Positions 52,793-61,330 of a DNA stretch of 64,000 nucleotides are shown here, in pieces. The DNA lies in contig NZ_BMWB01000002.1 in NCBI RefSeq assembly GCF_014651015.1, positions 62,001 to 126,000 of the forward strand, read 5' to 3'. Made by a program: the position numbers and the translations under genes. A model generated the notes under the pieces. The model was not told the origin of the DNA, searched no databases, and saw nothing but the letters and a program-made list of their open reading frames with translations. Position 1 is the stretch's first letter, and each line of letters opens with the position of its first letter. Source of the stretch: Streptomyces xantholiticus. Lineage in GTDB: Bacteria; Actinomycetota; Actinomycetes; Streptomycetales; Streptomycetaceae.

Positions 52793-55393
52793 ATGGCTGC
52801 GATGTCCCCTTCCGCGACCACTCCCACGATTGTGGTCGTCGGCCACGGAATGGTCGGCCAGCGGTTCCTGGAGGCTCTCGCCGAGCGTGGCGTCACCGAG
52901 CGGGCGCGGGTGGTCGTGCTGTGCGAGGAGCCCCGCCCCGCCTACGACCGGGTGCGCCTGACCTCGTACTTCTCCGGGAACACGCCGGACGACCTGTCGA
53001 TGGTCGAGGACGGCTTCATGGAGAAGCACGGCATCGAGCTGCATCTGGACGACCCGGCGGAGCGCATCGACACCGCCGCCCGCACGGTCACCTCTCGCGC
53101 CGGCCTGACCCTGTCGTACGACACGCTGGTGCTGGCCACGGGCTCGTACCCGTTCGTGCCGCCGGTGCCGGGCAAGGACGCGGAGGGCTGTTTCGTCTAC
53201 CGCACCATCGAGGACCTGCTCGCGATCGAGGAGTACGCCAAGACGGCGCGCGTGGGCGCGGTCGTCGGCGGCGGTCTGCTCGGTCTGGAGGCGGCCGGCG
53301 CGCTGAAGGGGCTGGGGCTCGAGACGCACATCGTGGAGTTCGCACCGCGGCTGATGCCGGTGCAGGTGGACGAGGGCGGCGGCGCGGCGCTGCTGCGCAC
53401 CATCGAGGACATGGGGCTCACCGTCCACACCGGTGTCGGCACCCAGGAGGTCACGGCCGGCGAGGACGGCACCGTCAACGGCATGGCCCTGTCGGACGGT
53501 TCGGCGCTCCAGGCGGATCTGGTGGTCTTCTCGGCGGGCGTACGGCCCCGGGACCAGCTCGCCCGTGAGGCGGGGCTCGCGGTCGGCGAGCGCGGCGGCA
53601 TCGTCGTGGACGAGCAGTGCCGCACGTCGGACCCGGCAGTCTTCGCGATCGGCGAGTGCGCGCTGGCGTCGGACGGCCGGGTGTACGGGCTGGTGGCCCC
53701 GGGCTACGAGATGGCCGAGGCGGTGGCCGCCGCCCTGAACGGCGAGACGCAGACGTTCACCGGGGCGGACACCTCCACCAAGCTGAAGCTGCTGGGTGTG
53801 GACGTGGCCTCGTTCGGCGACGCGCACGGCGCGGCCGACGGCTGCCTCGACGTCGTGTACTCCGACTCCCGCGCCGGTGTCTACAAGAAGCTGGTCGTCG
53901 ACGGCGAGGGCACGCTGCTCGGCGGCATCCTCGTCGGCGACGCCGAGTCGTACGGCACCCTGCGCGCGCTGACCGGCAGCGTGCCGCCGATCTCCCCGGA
54001 GCAACTGGTGCTGCCCGCCGGCGCGGGCGCTCCCGTGGCGCTCGGCCCGGCCGCGCTGCCCGACGAGGCGGTGATCTGCTCCTGCCACAACGTCACCAAG
54101 GGCACCATCCGCGGCGCGGTCACCGACCATCAGTGCACGACGGTCCCCGAGGTCAAGAAGTGCACCAAGGCCGGCACCGGCTGCGGGAGCTGCGTCAAGG
54201 TGCTCGGCCAGCTGGTCAACGCCGAGCTGGAGGCGTCGGGCGTCGAGGTCGACAAGGGCCTGTGCGGCTGCTTCGGCCAGACCCGCCAGGAGCTGTACGA
54301 GATCGTGCGTGCTCTGCGCATCACCTCGTACCAGCAGCTGCTCGACGCGCACGGCCGTGAGGCGGCGCGGGGCGGAGACGGCTGCGAGATCTGCAAGCCG
54401 ACCGTCGGCTCCATCATCGCCTCGCTGGCCCCCACGATCGGCGCTTCCGGCTATGTGCTGGAGGGCGAGCAGGCCGCGCTGCAGGACACCAACGACCACT
54501 TCCTCGCCAACATGCAGAAGAACGGCTCGTACTCGATCGTGCCGCGCATCCCCGGCGGTGAGATCACCCCGGAGAAGCTGATCATCATCGGTGAGGTGGC
54601 CCGCGACTTCGGTCTCTACACGAAGATCACCGGTGGTCAGCGGATCGACATGTTCGGTGCCCGCGTCGACCAGCTGCCGCAGATCTGGGCGCGGCTGGTG
54701 GACGCCGGTTTCGAGTCCGGGCACGCGTACGGAAAGGCGCTGCGCACGGTCAAGTCCTGTGTGGGGCAGACCTGGTGCCGCTACGGCGTGCAGGACTCGG
54801 TCCGCATGGCGATCGACCTGGAACTGCGCTACCGGGGTCTGCGCTCGCCGCACAAGCTGAAGTCGGCGGTCTCCGGCTGCCAGCGGGAGTGCGCGGAGGC
54901 CCAGTCGAAGGACTTCGGCGTGATCGCCACCGCCAACGGCTGGAACCTGTACGTCGGCGGCAACGGCGGCGCGACCCCGCGCCACGCGGACCTGTTGGCC
55001 CAGGACCTCTCCGACGCCGAACTGGTGAGGCTCATCGACCGGTTCCTGATGTTCTACATCCGCACCGCCGACCGGCTGGAGCGGACCTCGACCTGGCTGG
55101 AGCGCATCGAGGGCGGTCTGGAACACGTACGGGACGTGGTGGTGAACGACTCGCTCGGCATCTGCGCCGAACTGGAGTCGCTGATGGCCGACCATGTGGC
55201 CGGCTACCGCGACGAGTGGGCCGAGACGCTGAACGACCCCGAGCGGCTGCTGCGGTTCGAGTCCTTCGTCAACGCGCCCGACGTCCCGGACCCGACGGTG
55301 AAATTCGTGCCGGAGCGCGACCAGGTCAAGCCCGACCTGCCCCTGCTGTCCATCCGTTCGTTCGACCAGACCCTGGAAGGTGCCGCCCGATGA
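52793..55393 (+). CDS. nirB: Nitrite reductase (NAD(P)H) large subunit
   Basis: An 866-residue enzyme that reduces nitrite to ammonium. Order: FAD domain (VVVGHGMVGQRFLEAL, residues 13-28), NAD(P) site (GAVVGGGLLGLEAAGALKGL), a BFD-like [2Fe-2S] motif with Cys at 429 and 431 (CSCHNVTKGTI) and CTKAGTGCGSC near 457-467, then the siroheme/[4Fe-4S] ligands SCVGQTWCRYG near 654-664 and SGCQRECAEAQ near 693-703. The ATG at 52793 has GGAGG eight bases upstream, so I preferred it to ATGs at 52775 and 52778 inside the previous gene. nirD follows with an ATGA overlap. Control by GlnR is likely. Confidence 0.97.
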   Translation: MAAMSPSATTPTIVVVGHGMVGQRFLEALAERGVTERARVVVLCEEPRPAYDRVRLTSYFSGNTPDDLSMVEDGFMEKHGIELHLDDPAERIDTAARTVTSRAGLTLSYDTLVLATGSYPFVPPVPGKDAEGCFVYRTIEDLLAIEEYAKTARVGAVVGGGLLGLEAAGALKGLGLETHIVEFAPRLMPVQVDEGGGAALLRTIEDMGLTVHTGVGTQEVTAGEDGTVNGMALSDGSALQADLVVFSAGVRPRDQLAREAGLAVGERGGIVVDEQCRTSDPAVFAIGECALASDGRVYGLVAPGYEMAEAVAAALNGETQTFTGADTSTKLKLLGVDVASFGDAHGAADGCLDVVYSDSRAGVYKKLVVDGEGTLLGGILVGDAESYGTLRALTGSVPPISPEQLVLPAGAGAPVALGPAALPDEAVICSCHNVTKGTIRGAVTDHQCTTVPEVKKCTKAGTGCGSCVKVLGQLVNAELEASGVEVDKGLCGCFGQTRQELYEIVRALRITSYQQLLDAHGREAARGGDGCEICKPTVGSIIASLAPTIGASGYVLEGEQAALQDTNDHFLANMQKNGSYSIVPRIPGGEITPEKLIIIGEVARDFGLYTKITGGQRIDMFGARVDQLPQIWARLVDAGFESGHAYGKALRTVKSCVGQTWCRYGVQDSVRMAIDLELRYRGLRSPHKLKSAVSGCQRECAEAQSKDFGVIATANGWNLYVGGNGGATPRHADLLAQDLSDAELVRLIDRFLMFYIRTADRLERTSTWLERIEGGLEHVRDVVVNDSLGICAELESLMADHVAGYRDEWAETLNDPERLLRFESFVNAPDVPDPTVKFVPERDQVKPDLPLLSIRSFDQTLEGAAR

Positions 55394-55749
55394 CCGCGAC
55401 GACCCTCGCCCCCGCCACGACGGACGTCCAGATCCAGCTCAGGCTGGGCGACGACTGGGCCGCGCTGTGCCCGCTGTCCCGGCTGACGCCGGGCCGCGGT
55501 GTGGCGGCCCTGCTGCCGGACGGCCGTCAGGCCGCGGTCTTCCTCGACCGTGAGGGCCGGCCCTACGCCATCGACAACTGCGACCCGTTCAGCGGCGCGC
55601 GGGTCCTCGCGCGCGGCCTGGTCGGCTCGGCAGCCGGTCGGCCGTTCGTCGCCTCCCCGCTGCTCAAGCAGCGTTTCGACCTGGAGACCGGGCGCTGCCT
55701 GGACGACGACTCGGTGTCGGTGACGGCGTACGAAGTACGGCTGCGCTGA
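55390..55749 (+). CDS. nirD: Nitrite reductase small subunit
   Basis: A 119-residue NirD, a Rieske-fold protein that lacks the Rieske cluster ligands. The sequence shows DWAALCPLSRLTPGRGVAAL, VFLDREGRPYAIDNCDPFSG, then the core SPLLKQRFDLETGRCLDDDS and the end VTAYEVRLR. It supports assembly or electron flow in NirB. ATG at 55390 overlaps the nirB stop (ATGA). A strong hairpin follows at 55776. Confidence 0.95.
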   Translation: MTATTLAPATTDVQIQLRLGDDWAALCPLSRLTPGRGVAALLPDGRQAAVFLDREGRPYAIDNCDPFSGARVLARGLVGSAAGRPFVASPLLKQRFDLETGRCLDDDSVSVTAYEVRLR

Positions 55750-55775
55750 ACCGCCGTACCCCCTGAGGAAGCTCC

Positions 55776-55822
55776 GCTCACGCGTCGTCTGTCACTGCCC
55801 TGACTCTTCGCGACGCGTGAGC
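55776..55822. terminator. Bidirectional terminator after nirD and eamA
   Basis: GCTCACGCGTCG (55776-55787) and CGACGCGTGAGC (55811-55822) form a perfect 12-base stem with a 23-base loop. It covers the 3' end of the convergent EamA gene and lies 27 bases after the nirD stop. Confidence 0.7.
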
Positions 55823-56770
55823 GGCATCCCCTCCTGCCGGGCCCCGGCGGCCCGGCAGCCACCCCTGGGTGACGGCGAGCACCGCGCCGGCGAGCAGCAC
55901 CACGGCGCCGGCCGCCTGGACGGGGCCGAAGGACTCGCCCAGGAAGACCATGGCCGCCGAGCTGCCGAAGACGGGCACGAGGAACATCATCACGGAGGCC
56001 GAGGCGGGGCCGACGGCGCCGACTCCGCGGTAGTAGAGGAGATTGGCGAGGGCGGTCGGCCCGACGGCGAGGAACACCACGTTCAGCCATATCCCGGCGG
56101 GAAGTTCGCCCCAGCTCACGTCGCCCAGCCCGGGGGCCGAGAAGAGGCCGAGGGCGACGGCTCCGGCACAGGTCGCGTACGTCGTGGCCCGCAGCGGTTC
56201 GATGCCGGCGAGCACCCGCGGCCCCGCGAGCGTGAACGAGGCCCAGCAGACGGCGCTGAGCAGGAACAGCAGATCACCGGTCAGCCGCGCCGCGCCCCCT
56301 CCGCCGGTGCCCGCCCCGACGAAGAAGACCACCGCGCCCACCACGCCCAGGCCGAGCCCCGCGATGCGGGCGGGCGACGCCGACTCCCTGCGGGTGAGCA
56401 GCAGGAACGCGGTCGTCAGGACCGGGCTCATGACCGGGATGATCACACCCGCGTCCATGGAGGGCGCCAGTGAGAGCCCCCAGAAGAAGCTCAGGTTGTA
56501 CGCGAAGACGCCGAGCAGCCCGGCGAGCGCCGCCCTCCCCCCATCGCGCGGGATGACCCGTGCGCCGCGCCGGCCGAAGAGGCGCACGGCGACAAGCAGG
56601 GCGAGCGCGCCGCCGCCGAAGCGGAGGAACGCCGCGACACCGTGGGGCAGCTGCTCCACGACCACCTTGGAACTGCTGAAGGCGCTGCCCCACAGCACCA
56701 TCGTCACCGTCAGCAGCAGATACGGGTTGTCCTTGTCCTTGGCCTGGTGAGCCGTCCTCGCCGAGTTCAT
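55778..56770 (-). CDS. EamA/DMT-family exporter
   Basis: A 330-residue membrane protein with ten predicted helices in two repeated halves, the EamA layout. The first half contains LLTVTMVLWGSAFSSSKVVV and FLRFGGGALALLVAVRLFGR; the second begins LLFLLSAVCWASFTLAGPRV and includes GPASASVMMFLVPVFGSSAA and MVFLGESFGPVQAAGAVVLL. Such proteins export amino acids, metabolites or drugs. ATG at 56770. It is divergent from an AraC regulator 45 bases away, which probably controls it. Confidence 0.92.
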   Translation of the reverse strand: MNSARTAHQAKDKDNPYLLLTVTMVLWGSAFSSSKVVVEQLPHGVAAFLRFGGGALALLVAVRLFGRRGARVIPRDGGRAALAGLLGVFAYNLSFFWGLSLAPSMDAGVIIPVMSPVLTTAFLLLTRRESASPARIAGLGLGVVGAVVFFVGAGTGGGGAARLTGDLLFLLSAVCWASFTLAGPRVLAGIEPLRATTYATCAGAVALGLFSAPGLGDVSWGELPAGIWLNVVFLAVGPTALANLLYYRGVGAVGPASASVMMFLVPVFGSSAAMVFLGESFGPVQAAGAVVLLAGAVLAVTQGWLPGRRGPAGGDAAHASRRVRAVTDDA

Positions 56771-56814
56771 GGGGCCAGCGTCGCCCGTGCCGCCCTCCCC
56801 GGTCTTGTACGTTC

Positions 56815-57696
56815 GTGCGGGCCCACAATGAGGGGGTGGACACCGCTCACGGATCACCGGGCACGCACGGCGACGGATGGGCACGCTACTGGCGCGACCC
56901 GGATCGTCCGCTGGAGGCCATGCACGCCCACTTCTTCGACCACGTCTACCATCCGCACAGCCATGACGCGTACTCGTTCGGGATCACCGAGGCGGGCGCC
57001 CAGCGCTTCAGCTGCCGGGGCGGCGCGCACACCAGCGGTGCGGGCATGGTGATGGCGTTCAACCCGGACGATCCGCACGACGGGCGGGCGGCGGCCGACC
57101 TCGGGTACAAGTACCGGATCGTGCACATCGGCCCCGATGTCGTACGCGAGGTGCTGGCGGACATGGCCGGCGGACGGGCGGTCATGCCGCTGTTCCCGGA
57201 GCCCGCGCTGAGCGACCCGGTGCTGCGCGGGGCCCTGCTGCGGCTGCACACGGCACTCGTCGGCGACGCGGAGCCGCTGGTGCGCGACGAGCGCCTGACG
57301 GCAGCGGTCACCGCCATGGTCGCGCGCTGCACGGCGCGCCCGCCCCGGGCGCGTGTGCCGGGCCGCGAGCGTCCGGCCCGGCTCGCGGCGCGGCAGGCCC
57401 GGGCGCTGCTGGAGGAGGCGTACGCGGAGAAGGTGACGGCCGAGGCACTCGCCGAGGCGGCGGGCTGCAGCCGGTTCGCGCTGTACCGGGCCTTCCGGGC
57501 CGAGTACGGGATGTCACCGTCGGACTGGCAGCGGCTGGTGCGCCTGCGGCGGGCGCGCGGGCTGCTCGCGGCCGGTACGCCGGCGGCGGACACGGCCGTC
57601 ACGGTGGGTTTCACCGACCAGAGCCACTTCCACCGGTGGTTCGTGCGCTGTTTCGGCGTGACACCGGGGCTGTACCAGCGGGCGGGCCGGTCGTGA
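56815..57696 (+). CDS. AraC-family transcriptional regulator
   Basis: A 293-residue regulator. The N-terminal cupin (HFFDHVYHPHSHDAYSFGIT, FNPDDPHDGRAA) binds an effector; the C-terminal AraC domain has two helix-turn-helices (VTAEALAEAAGCSRFALYRA, AADTAVTVGFTDQSHFHRWF) ending CFGVTPGLYQR. The start is uncertain: GTG 56815 opens the frame, and a GTG at 56836 follows GAGGGG too closely. It is divergent from the EamA exporter; shared control of the 44-base gap is likely, the usual arrangement for AraC regulators and DMT exporters. Confidence 0.9.
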   Translation: MRAHNEGVDTAHGSPGTHGDGWARYWRDPDRPLEAMHAHFFDHVYHPHSHDAYSFGITEAGAQRFSCRGGAHTSGAGMVMAFNPDDPHDGRAAADLGYKYRIVHIGPDVVREVLADMAGGRAVMPLFPEPALSDPVLRGALLRLHTALVGDAEPLVRDERLTAAVTAMVARCTARPPRARVPGRERPARLAARQARALLEEAYAEKVTAEALAEAAGCSRFALYRAFRAEYGMSPSDWQRLVRLRRARGLLAAGTPAADTAVTVGFTDQSHFHRWFVRCFGVTPGLYQRAGRS

Positions 57697-57735
57697 CGCG
57701 TCCGTCAGGGCCGGCCGCCGTCGCCCCCGCCCAAG

Positions 57736-58158
57736 TCACTCCCCCTGCGCCATGGCCTCCTTGGCCGCCTCCTCGTCCATCCAGATGACCTCCCACTGGT
57801 GGTGGTCGGGGTCCTGGAAGGAACGGCCGTACATGAAGCCGTAGTCCTGCGGGTCGCCCGCCGGCGAGCCGCCGGCGGCGAGGGCCGCGTCCACGAGCTC
57901 GTCGACCTTGTCCCGGCTCTCGGCGCTCAGCGCCAGGATCACCTCGGTGGAGGTGGCGGCGTCCGCGATCTCCTTCTTGGTGAAGTCCTTGAACCGGGGC
58001 TTGGTCAGCAGCATCGCGTAGATGGTGTCGCTGATGACCAGGCACGCGGCGTTCTCGTCGGTGAACTGCGGGTTGAAGGAGTAGCCGAGCTTGCTCCAGA
58101 AGGCCTTGCTGGTCTCCAGGTCGTTCACGGGCAGGTTCACGAAGATCATCTGGGGCAT
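57736..58158 (-). CDS. VOC family glyoxalase/bleomycin-resistance-like protein
   Basis: A 140-residue single VOC domain: MIFVNLPVNDLETSKAFWSK, LGYSFNPQFTDENAACLVIS, and the closing DPDHHQWEVIWMD. This subgroup (lactoylglutathione-lyase-like) is common in actinobacteria; the substrate is unknown. ATG at 58158 follows the purine run GAGAGAGAGACGG. Its own transcript; 39 bases from the convergent AraC gene end. Confidence 0.92.
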   Translation of the reverse strand: MPQMIFVNLPVNDLETSKAFWSKLGYSFNPQFTDENAACLVISDTIYAMLLTKPRFKDFTKKEIADAATSTEVILALSAESRDKVDELVDAALAAGGSPAGDPQDYGFMYGRSFQDPDHHQWEVIWMDEEAAKEAMAQGE

Positions 58159-58450
58159 GGCCGTCTCTCTCTCGTACGCTCTCGTCGGGTTGCTCCGCGG
58201 TGCGGCGCGTTCGTAGGGGTAGACGGGGGCGGTGGTCCGTACTCATCGCTCGCGCGCCGAAAAGTTTCGGCCGTCTCCTGGGGCTCCTGTGACGGCCGGG
58301 AACGAACGCGCCGGTACTCCCTGGAGTCGACGCCTGCGAGTCACCATCCGTTGCCGTGGCGTCAATTCACCGCTCCTAGGTTCTCCGAACGCGCGACCCC
58401 GTAGTGCCGACCGGCACCGCGGGGCGGTCATCCCCTCCCTGGAGTGACAA

Positions 58451-59611
58451 GTGGAACGTCGTAGATTCCTGCGTGGCGCGGTCGTCGGCACATCCGCCGC
58501 CGCATTCGGTTTCACCCTGTGGCAGGGCGCCGCGTCCGCGGCCCCGGCCCAGCCCGGCCCCGGCCCGTACGGGGCGCTCGGTGCGGCCGACGCGAACGGC
58601 ATCCAGCTCCCGTCCGGTTTCACCAGCCGGGTGATCGCCCGGTCCGGCCAGACGGTCGGTTCCACCTCGTACATCTGGCACAACGCTCCGGACGGCGGCG
58701 CCTGCTTCGCGGACGGCAGCGGCTGGATCTACGTCTCCAACTCGGAGATCTCCTCCACCGGCGGCGCGAGCGCCGTGAAGTTCTCCTCGACCGGCACGAT
58801 CACCGGCGCGTACCGCATTCTGTCCAACACCAACCGCAACTGCGCGGGCGGCGCCACCCCGTGGAACACCTGGCTCTCCTGCGAGGAGGTCAGCACCGGC
58901 TACGTCTACGAGACGGACCCGTGGGGCGTGAACGCCGCTGTACGCCGGTCCGCCATGGGACGCTTCAACCACGAGGCCGCCGCGGCGGACCCGGTGCGCA
59001 AGGTGATCTACCTCACCGAGGACGCGTCCGACGGCTGCCTCTACCGGTTCGTCCCCACTACCTGGGGCAACCTGTCCTCCGGCACCCTCCAGGTGCTCAA
59101 GGCCGGAACGGCCACCTCCGGCTCCTTCACGTGGGGGACCGTGCCGGACCCCGACGGTTCCCCGACCGCCACCCGCGACCAGGTGTCCGGCGCCAAGCTG
59201 TTCAACGGCGGCGAGGGCTGCCACTACGCCAACGACACCGTCTGGTTCACCACCAAGGGCGACAACCGCCTGTGGCAGCTGAACCTGCTGAACAGCACCT
59301 ACGAACTGGCCTACGACGACTCCCTCGTCGTCGGCGGCGGCGCACCGCTGACCGGTGTCGACAACGTGACCGGGGCCGCCTCCGGCGACCTCTTCGTCGC
59401 CGAGGACGGCGGGAACATGGAGATCTGCGTGATCACCCCTGACGACGTCGTGGCGCCGTTCCTGCGCATCAACGGCCAGTCGTCGTCGGAGATCTGCGGT
59501 CCCGCCTTCTCGCCCGACGGCAGGCGGCTGTACTTCTCCAGCCAGCGCGGCACCAGCGGCAGCTCGTCCGGCGGCATCACCTACGAAGTGACGGGTCCGT
59601 TCCGCGCATAG
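58451..59611 (+). CDS. PhoX-like (DUF839) Tat-exported protein
   Basis: A 386-residue secreted protein. The Tat signal is clear: ERRRFLRGAVVGTSAAAFGF followed by a cut near ASAAPA (about residue 31). The rest matches the DUF839/PhoX-like beta-propeller family (WNTWLSCEEVSTGYVYETDP, GRFNHEAAAADPVRKVIYLT, EDASDGCLYRFVP). PhoX enzymes are calcium- and iron-dependent phosphatases, but several PhoX active-site residues cannot be verified by eye, so the activity is inferred. GTG at 58451 has GGAG six bases upstream. Its end overlaps the convergent regulator gene by 35 bases. Confidence 0.88.
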   Translation: MERRRFLRGAVVGTSAAAFGFTLWQGAASAAPAQPGPGPYGALGAADANGIQLPSGFTSRVIARSGQTVGSTSYIWHNAPDGGACFADGSGWIYVSNSEISSTGGASAVKFSSTGTITGAYRILSNTNRNCAGGATPWNTWLSCEEVSTGYVYETDPWGVNAAVRRSAMGRFNHEAAAADPVRKVIYLTEDASDGCLYRFVPTTWGNLSSGTLQVLKAGTATSGSFTWGTVPDPDGSPTATRDQVSGAKLFNGGEGCHYANDTVWFTTKGDNRLWQLNLLNSTYELAYDDSLVVGGGAPLTGVDNVTGAASGDLFVAEDGGNMEICVITPDDVVAPFLRINGQSSSEICGPAFSPDGRRLYFSSQRGTSGSSSGGITYEVTGPFRA

Positions 59612-60602
59612 CGAGCTCGGGCTCCGGGGTGGCGCCGCCGCGCAGCAGGGCGGCGCCCAGCGGGGTGAGCGAGTGAAGCACCGCGTTGCCGTGGCGCAGG
59701 GTCACCACCAGGCCTGCCTCGCGCAGCACGGCTGCGTGCTGGCTCGCGGAGGCCAGGGACACCCCTGCTCTGCGGGCCAGTTCGCTCGTCGTACAGCCGC
59801 CGCGGATGGCCTGGAGCACCGCGGAGCGCGTATGGCCGACAAGTCGGCCCAGTGAGGCTCCCCCGCCCTCGCCCGCGGGCTGCTCGGGGCTGTGCGAGAC
59901 CGGGTAGACCAGCACCGGCGGCAGGGACGTGTCGCGGTAGACGACCGGCGTCCCTCGGCAGAAGAACGACGGCTGGAGCAGCAACCCGCGCCCGTCCAAG
60001 TGCAGTTCGCGGTCCACCGGATAGTCGGCCTCCAGAACCGGTGCGCGCCAGCGCAGCACCGGCGGCAGGGAGGCGAGCAGTTCACCGGCGCCGCCGTCGA
60101 GCAGCGCACGGCCGCGCACGGCGCGGTCGGCTTCCACGCGCCCCTGGATGTGCGCCCAGTACGGCTCGATGGCCGCGCGGTAGTAGGCGCGCAGCGCGCC
60201 CACGAGGCGGGCCACCGACTCGGCCCTGCCTTCGGCGAGGCAGACCAGCCGGCCCGGCAGGGAGCGCAGCGGCGAGCGGTGGGCGGCCGCGAGGGCGACC
60301 TCGGAGTGCAGACGCGAGGGGGACGTGGCGCGCAGCGCCTCGAGGCCGGTGTCGAGGCCGTCGCATCCCTCCGGGGGCGTGAGAAAGTCCGGGAAATAGC
60401 CGCGTTGGGGCACCAGGGCGGAGAGCAGTCGTGTTTCACCTTTCAACCGCGTTCGCGCTTGGGAGCGCCATTCGCCGAAGACCAGAGCGCCCCTTCGGTC
60501 GCGCAATCGGTGAAAACTGAGAATCGATTCCCATAACGCGTCCGGCCTGGCGGCCATCCTCACTCGCGCCAGGTCGTCCGCGTTGAAATGAATACGAAGC
60601 AC
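59577..60602 (-). CDS. ArsR-type winged-helix transcriptional regulator
   Basis: A 341-residue regulator with the DNA-binding domain at its C-terminus: VLQAIRGGCTTSELARRAGV, then SLASASQHAAVLREAGLVVT. The first 230 residues (VLRIHFNADDLARVRMAARP, ALWESILSFHRLRDRRGALV) form the conserved DUF5937-like region found in Streptomyces ArsR-type proteins. GTG at 60602 follows GGGGGTTCG. No ligand-binding cysteines are apparent. The target is unknown; the upstream 700 bases of open space may include its own promoter. Confidence 0.87.
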   Translation of the reverse strand: MLRIHFNADDLARVRMAARPDALWESILSFHRLRDRRGALVFGEWRSQARTRLKGETRLLSALVPQRGYFPDFLTPPEGCDGLDTGLEALRATSPSRLHSEVALAAAHRSPLRSLPGRLVCLAEGRAESVARLVGALRAYYRAAIEPYWAHIQGRVEADRAVRGRALLDGGAGELLASLPPVLRWRAPVLEADYPVDRELHLDGRGLLLQPSFFCRGTPVVYRDTSLPPVLVYPVSHSPEQPAGEGGGASLGRLVGHTRSAVLQAIRGGCTTSELARRAGVSLASASQHAAVLREAGLVVTLRHGNAVLHSLTPLGAALLRGGATPEPELAMRGTDPSLRR

Positions 60603-61189
60603 CGAACCCCCACTGTTGCACCCGCCATCGCCCCCACCACTGAGTATGCATGCAATCACAGGTTGTTACCACGGTGTTTCAGCCACAGTTGAAACGCCTC
60701 GCGGGCCCTGGGGGACAACCGAAAAGCTGTACGACGTCGGGCATGAAACCTACTTCACCGATGTGACGCAGCGAGGACCGTGGGGGGCTTTGCGCGTCCG
60801 GCGGCGGTGACGAAGGTTGCGGCTCCGTGTCCGGCACGGGAAATGGAGCGCGGTCGGCGGGTGGGGATCCGCCGGCCGCCCTCCGTCCGTTGCAGAGCCG
60901 GCGTGAGCGGAAAAAAATTCGACCGTTGTTAACCTCCGGAAGCCCAACTCATACGCCATTCAACTGACTCTGGATTCAATAGAAACATCTCGAATCCCAT
61001 GGGTCCCACCGTCACGGTCGCCCTCGCCCAGCAGCCGTGCCGGCGCGGTTCCCCGCCCTGTCCGAGGGGGATCCCCGCGGGCCAGGCGGTGGTGGGCCAG
61101 GTGAAAGACTGGCGCCGGCCCGCCGGCGAGCCGGGCACGGGCGAGCTCCCCCGTCCGAGCGACCGTGCGCCAGGCACGCCGGGCACGCC
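60603..61189. other. Long intergenic region, no gene recognised
   Basis: About 590 bases between the regulator and the ppdK terminator. The stretch 60640-60780 and the AT-rich part 60908-60995 (with GGAAAAAAATTCGACCG) look like promoter DNA for the regulator or an unseen small RNA. One plus-strand frame at 60616-60810 repeats RGPWG twice but has no ribosome site. I see no solid gene. Confidence 0.35.
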
Positions 61190-61226
61190 GAAGGGGCGGG
61201 CGCCCCGCACAGGCGCCCGCCCCTTC
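61190..61226. terminator. Terminator downstream of ppdK
   Basis: A perfect 15-base inverted repeat: GAAGGGGCGGGCGCC (61190-61204) and GGCGCCCGCCCCTTC (61212-61226) with a seven-base loop, about 105 bases beyond the ppdK stop on the minus strand. Confidence 0.8.
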
Positions 61227-61330
61227 TCTGGTGAGCCGGAACCACCACCGGGTCGCCGGTGAGGGTCGAGGTACCGGACTCCGGGTTTTCGTGCCCCGGG
61301 CCCGGTGACAGTTCCGGGGTCTGTGGGTTC

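Noticed and set aside
60616..60810. Short plus-strand frame repeating RGPWG, considered as a peptide precursor
   Set aside because: No ribosome site, no cysteines or core-peptide features, and no modification enzymes nearby.
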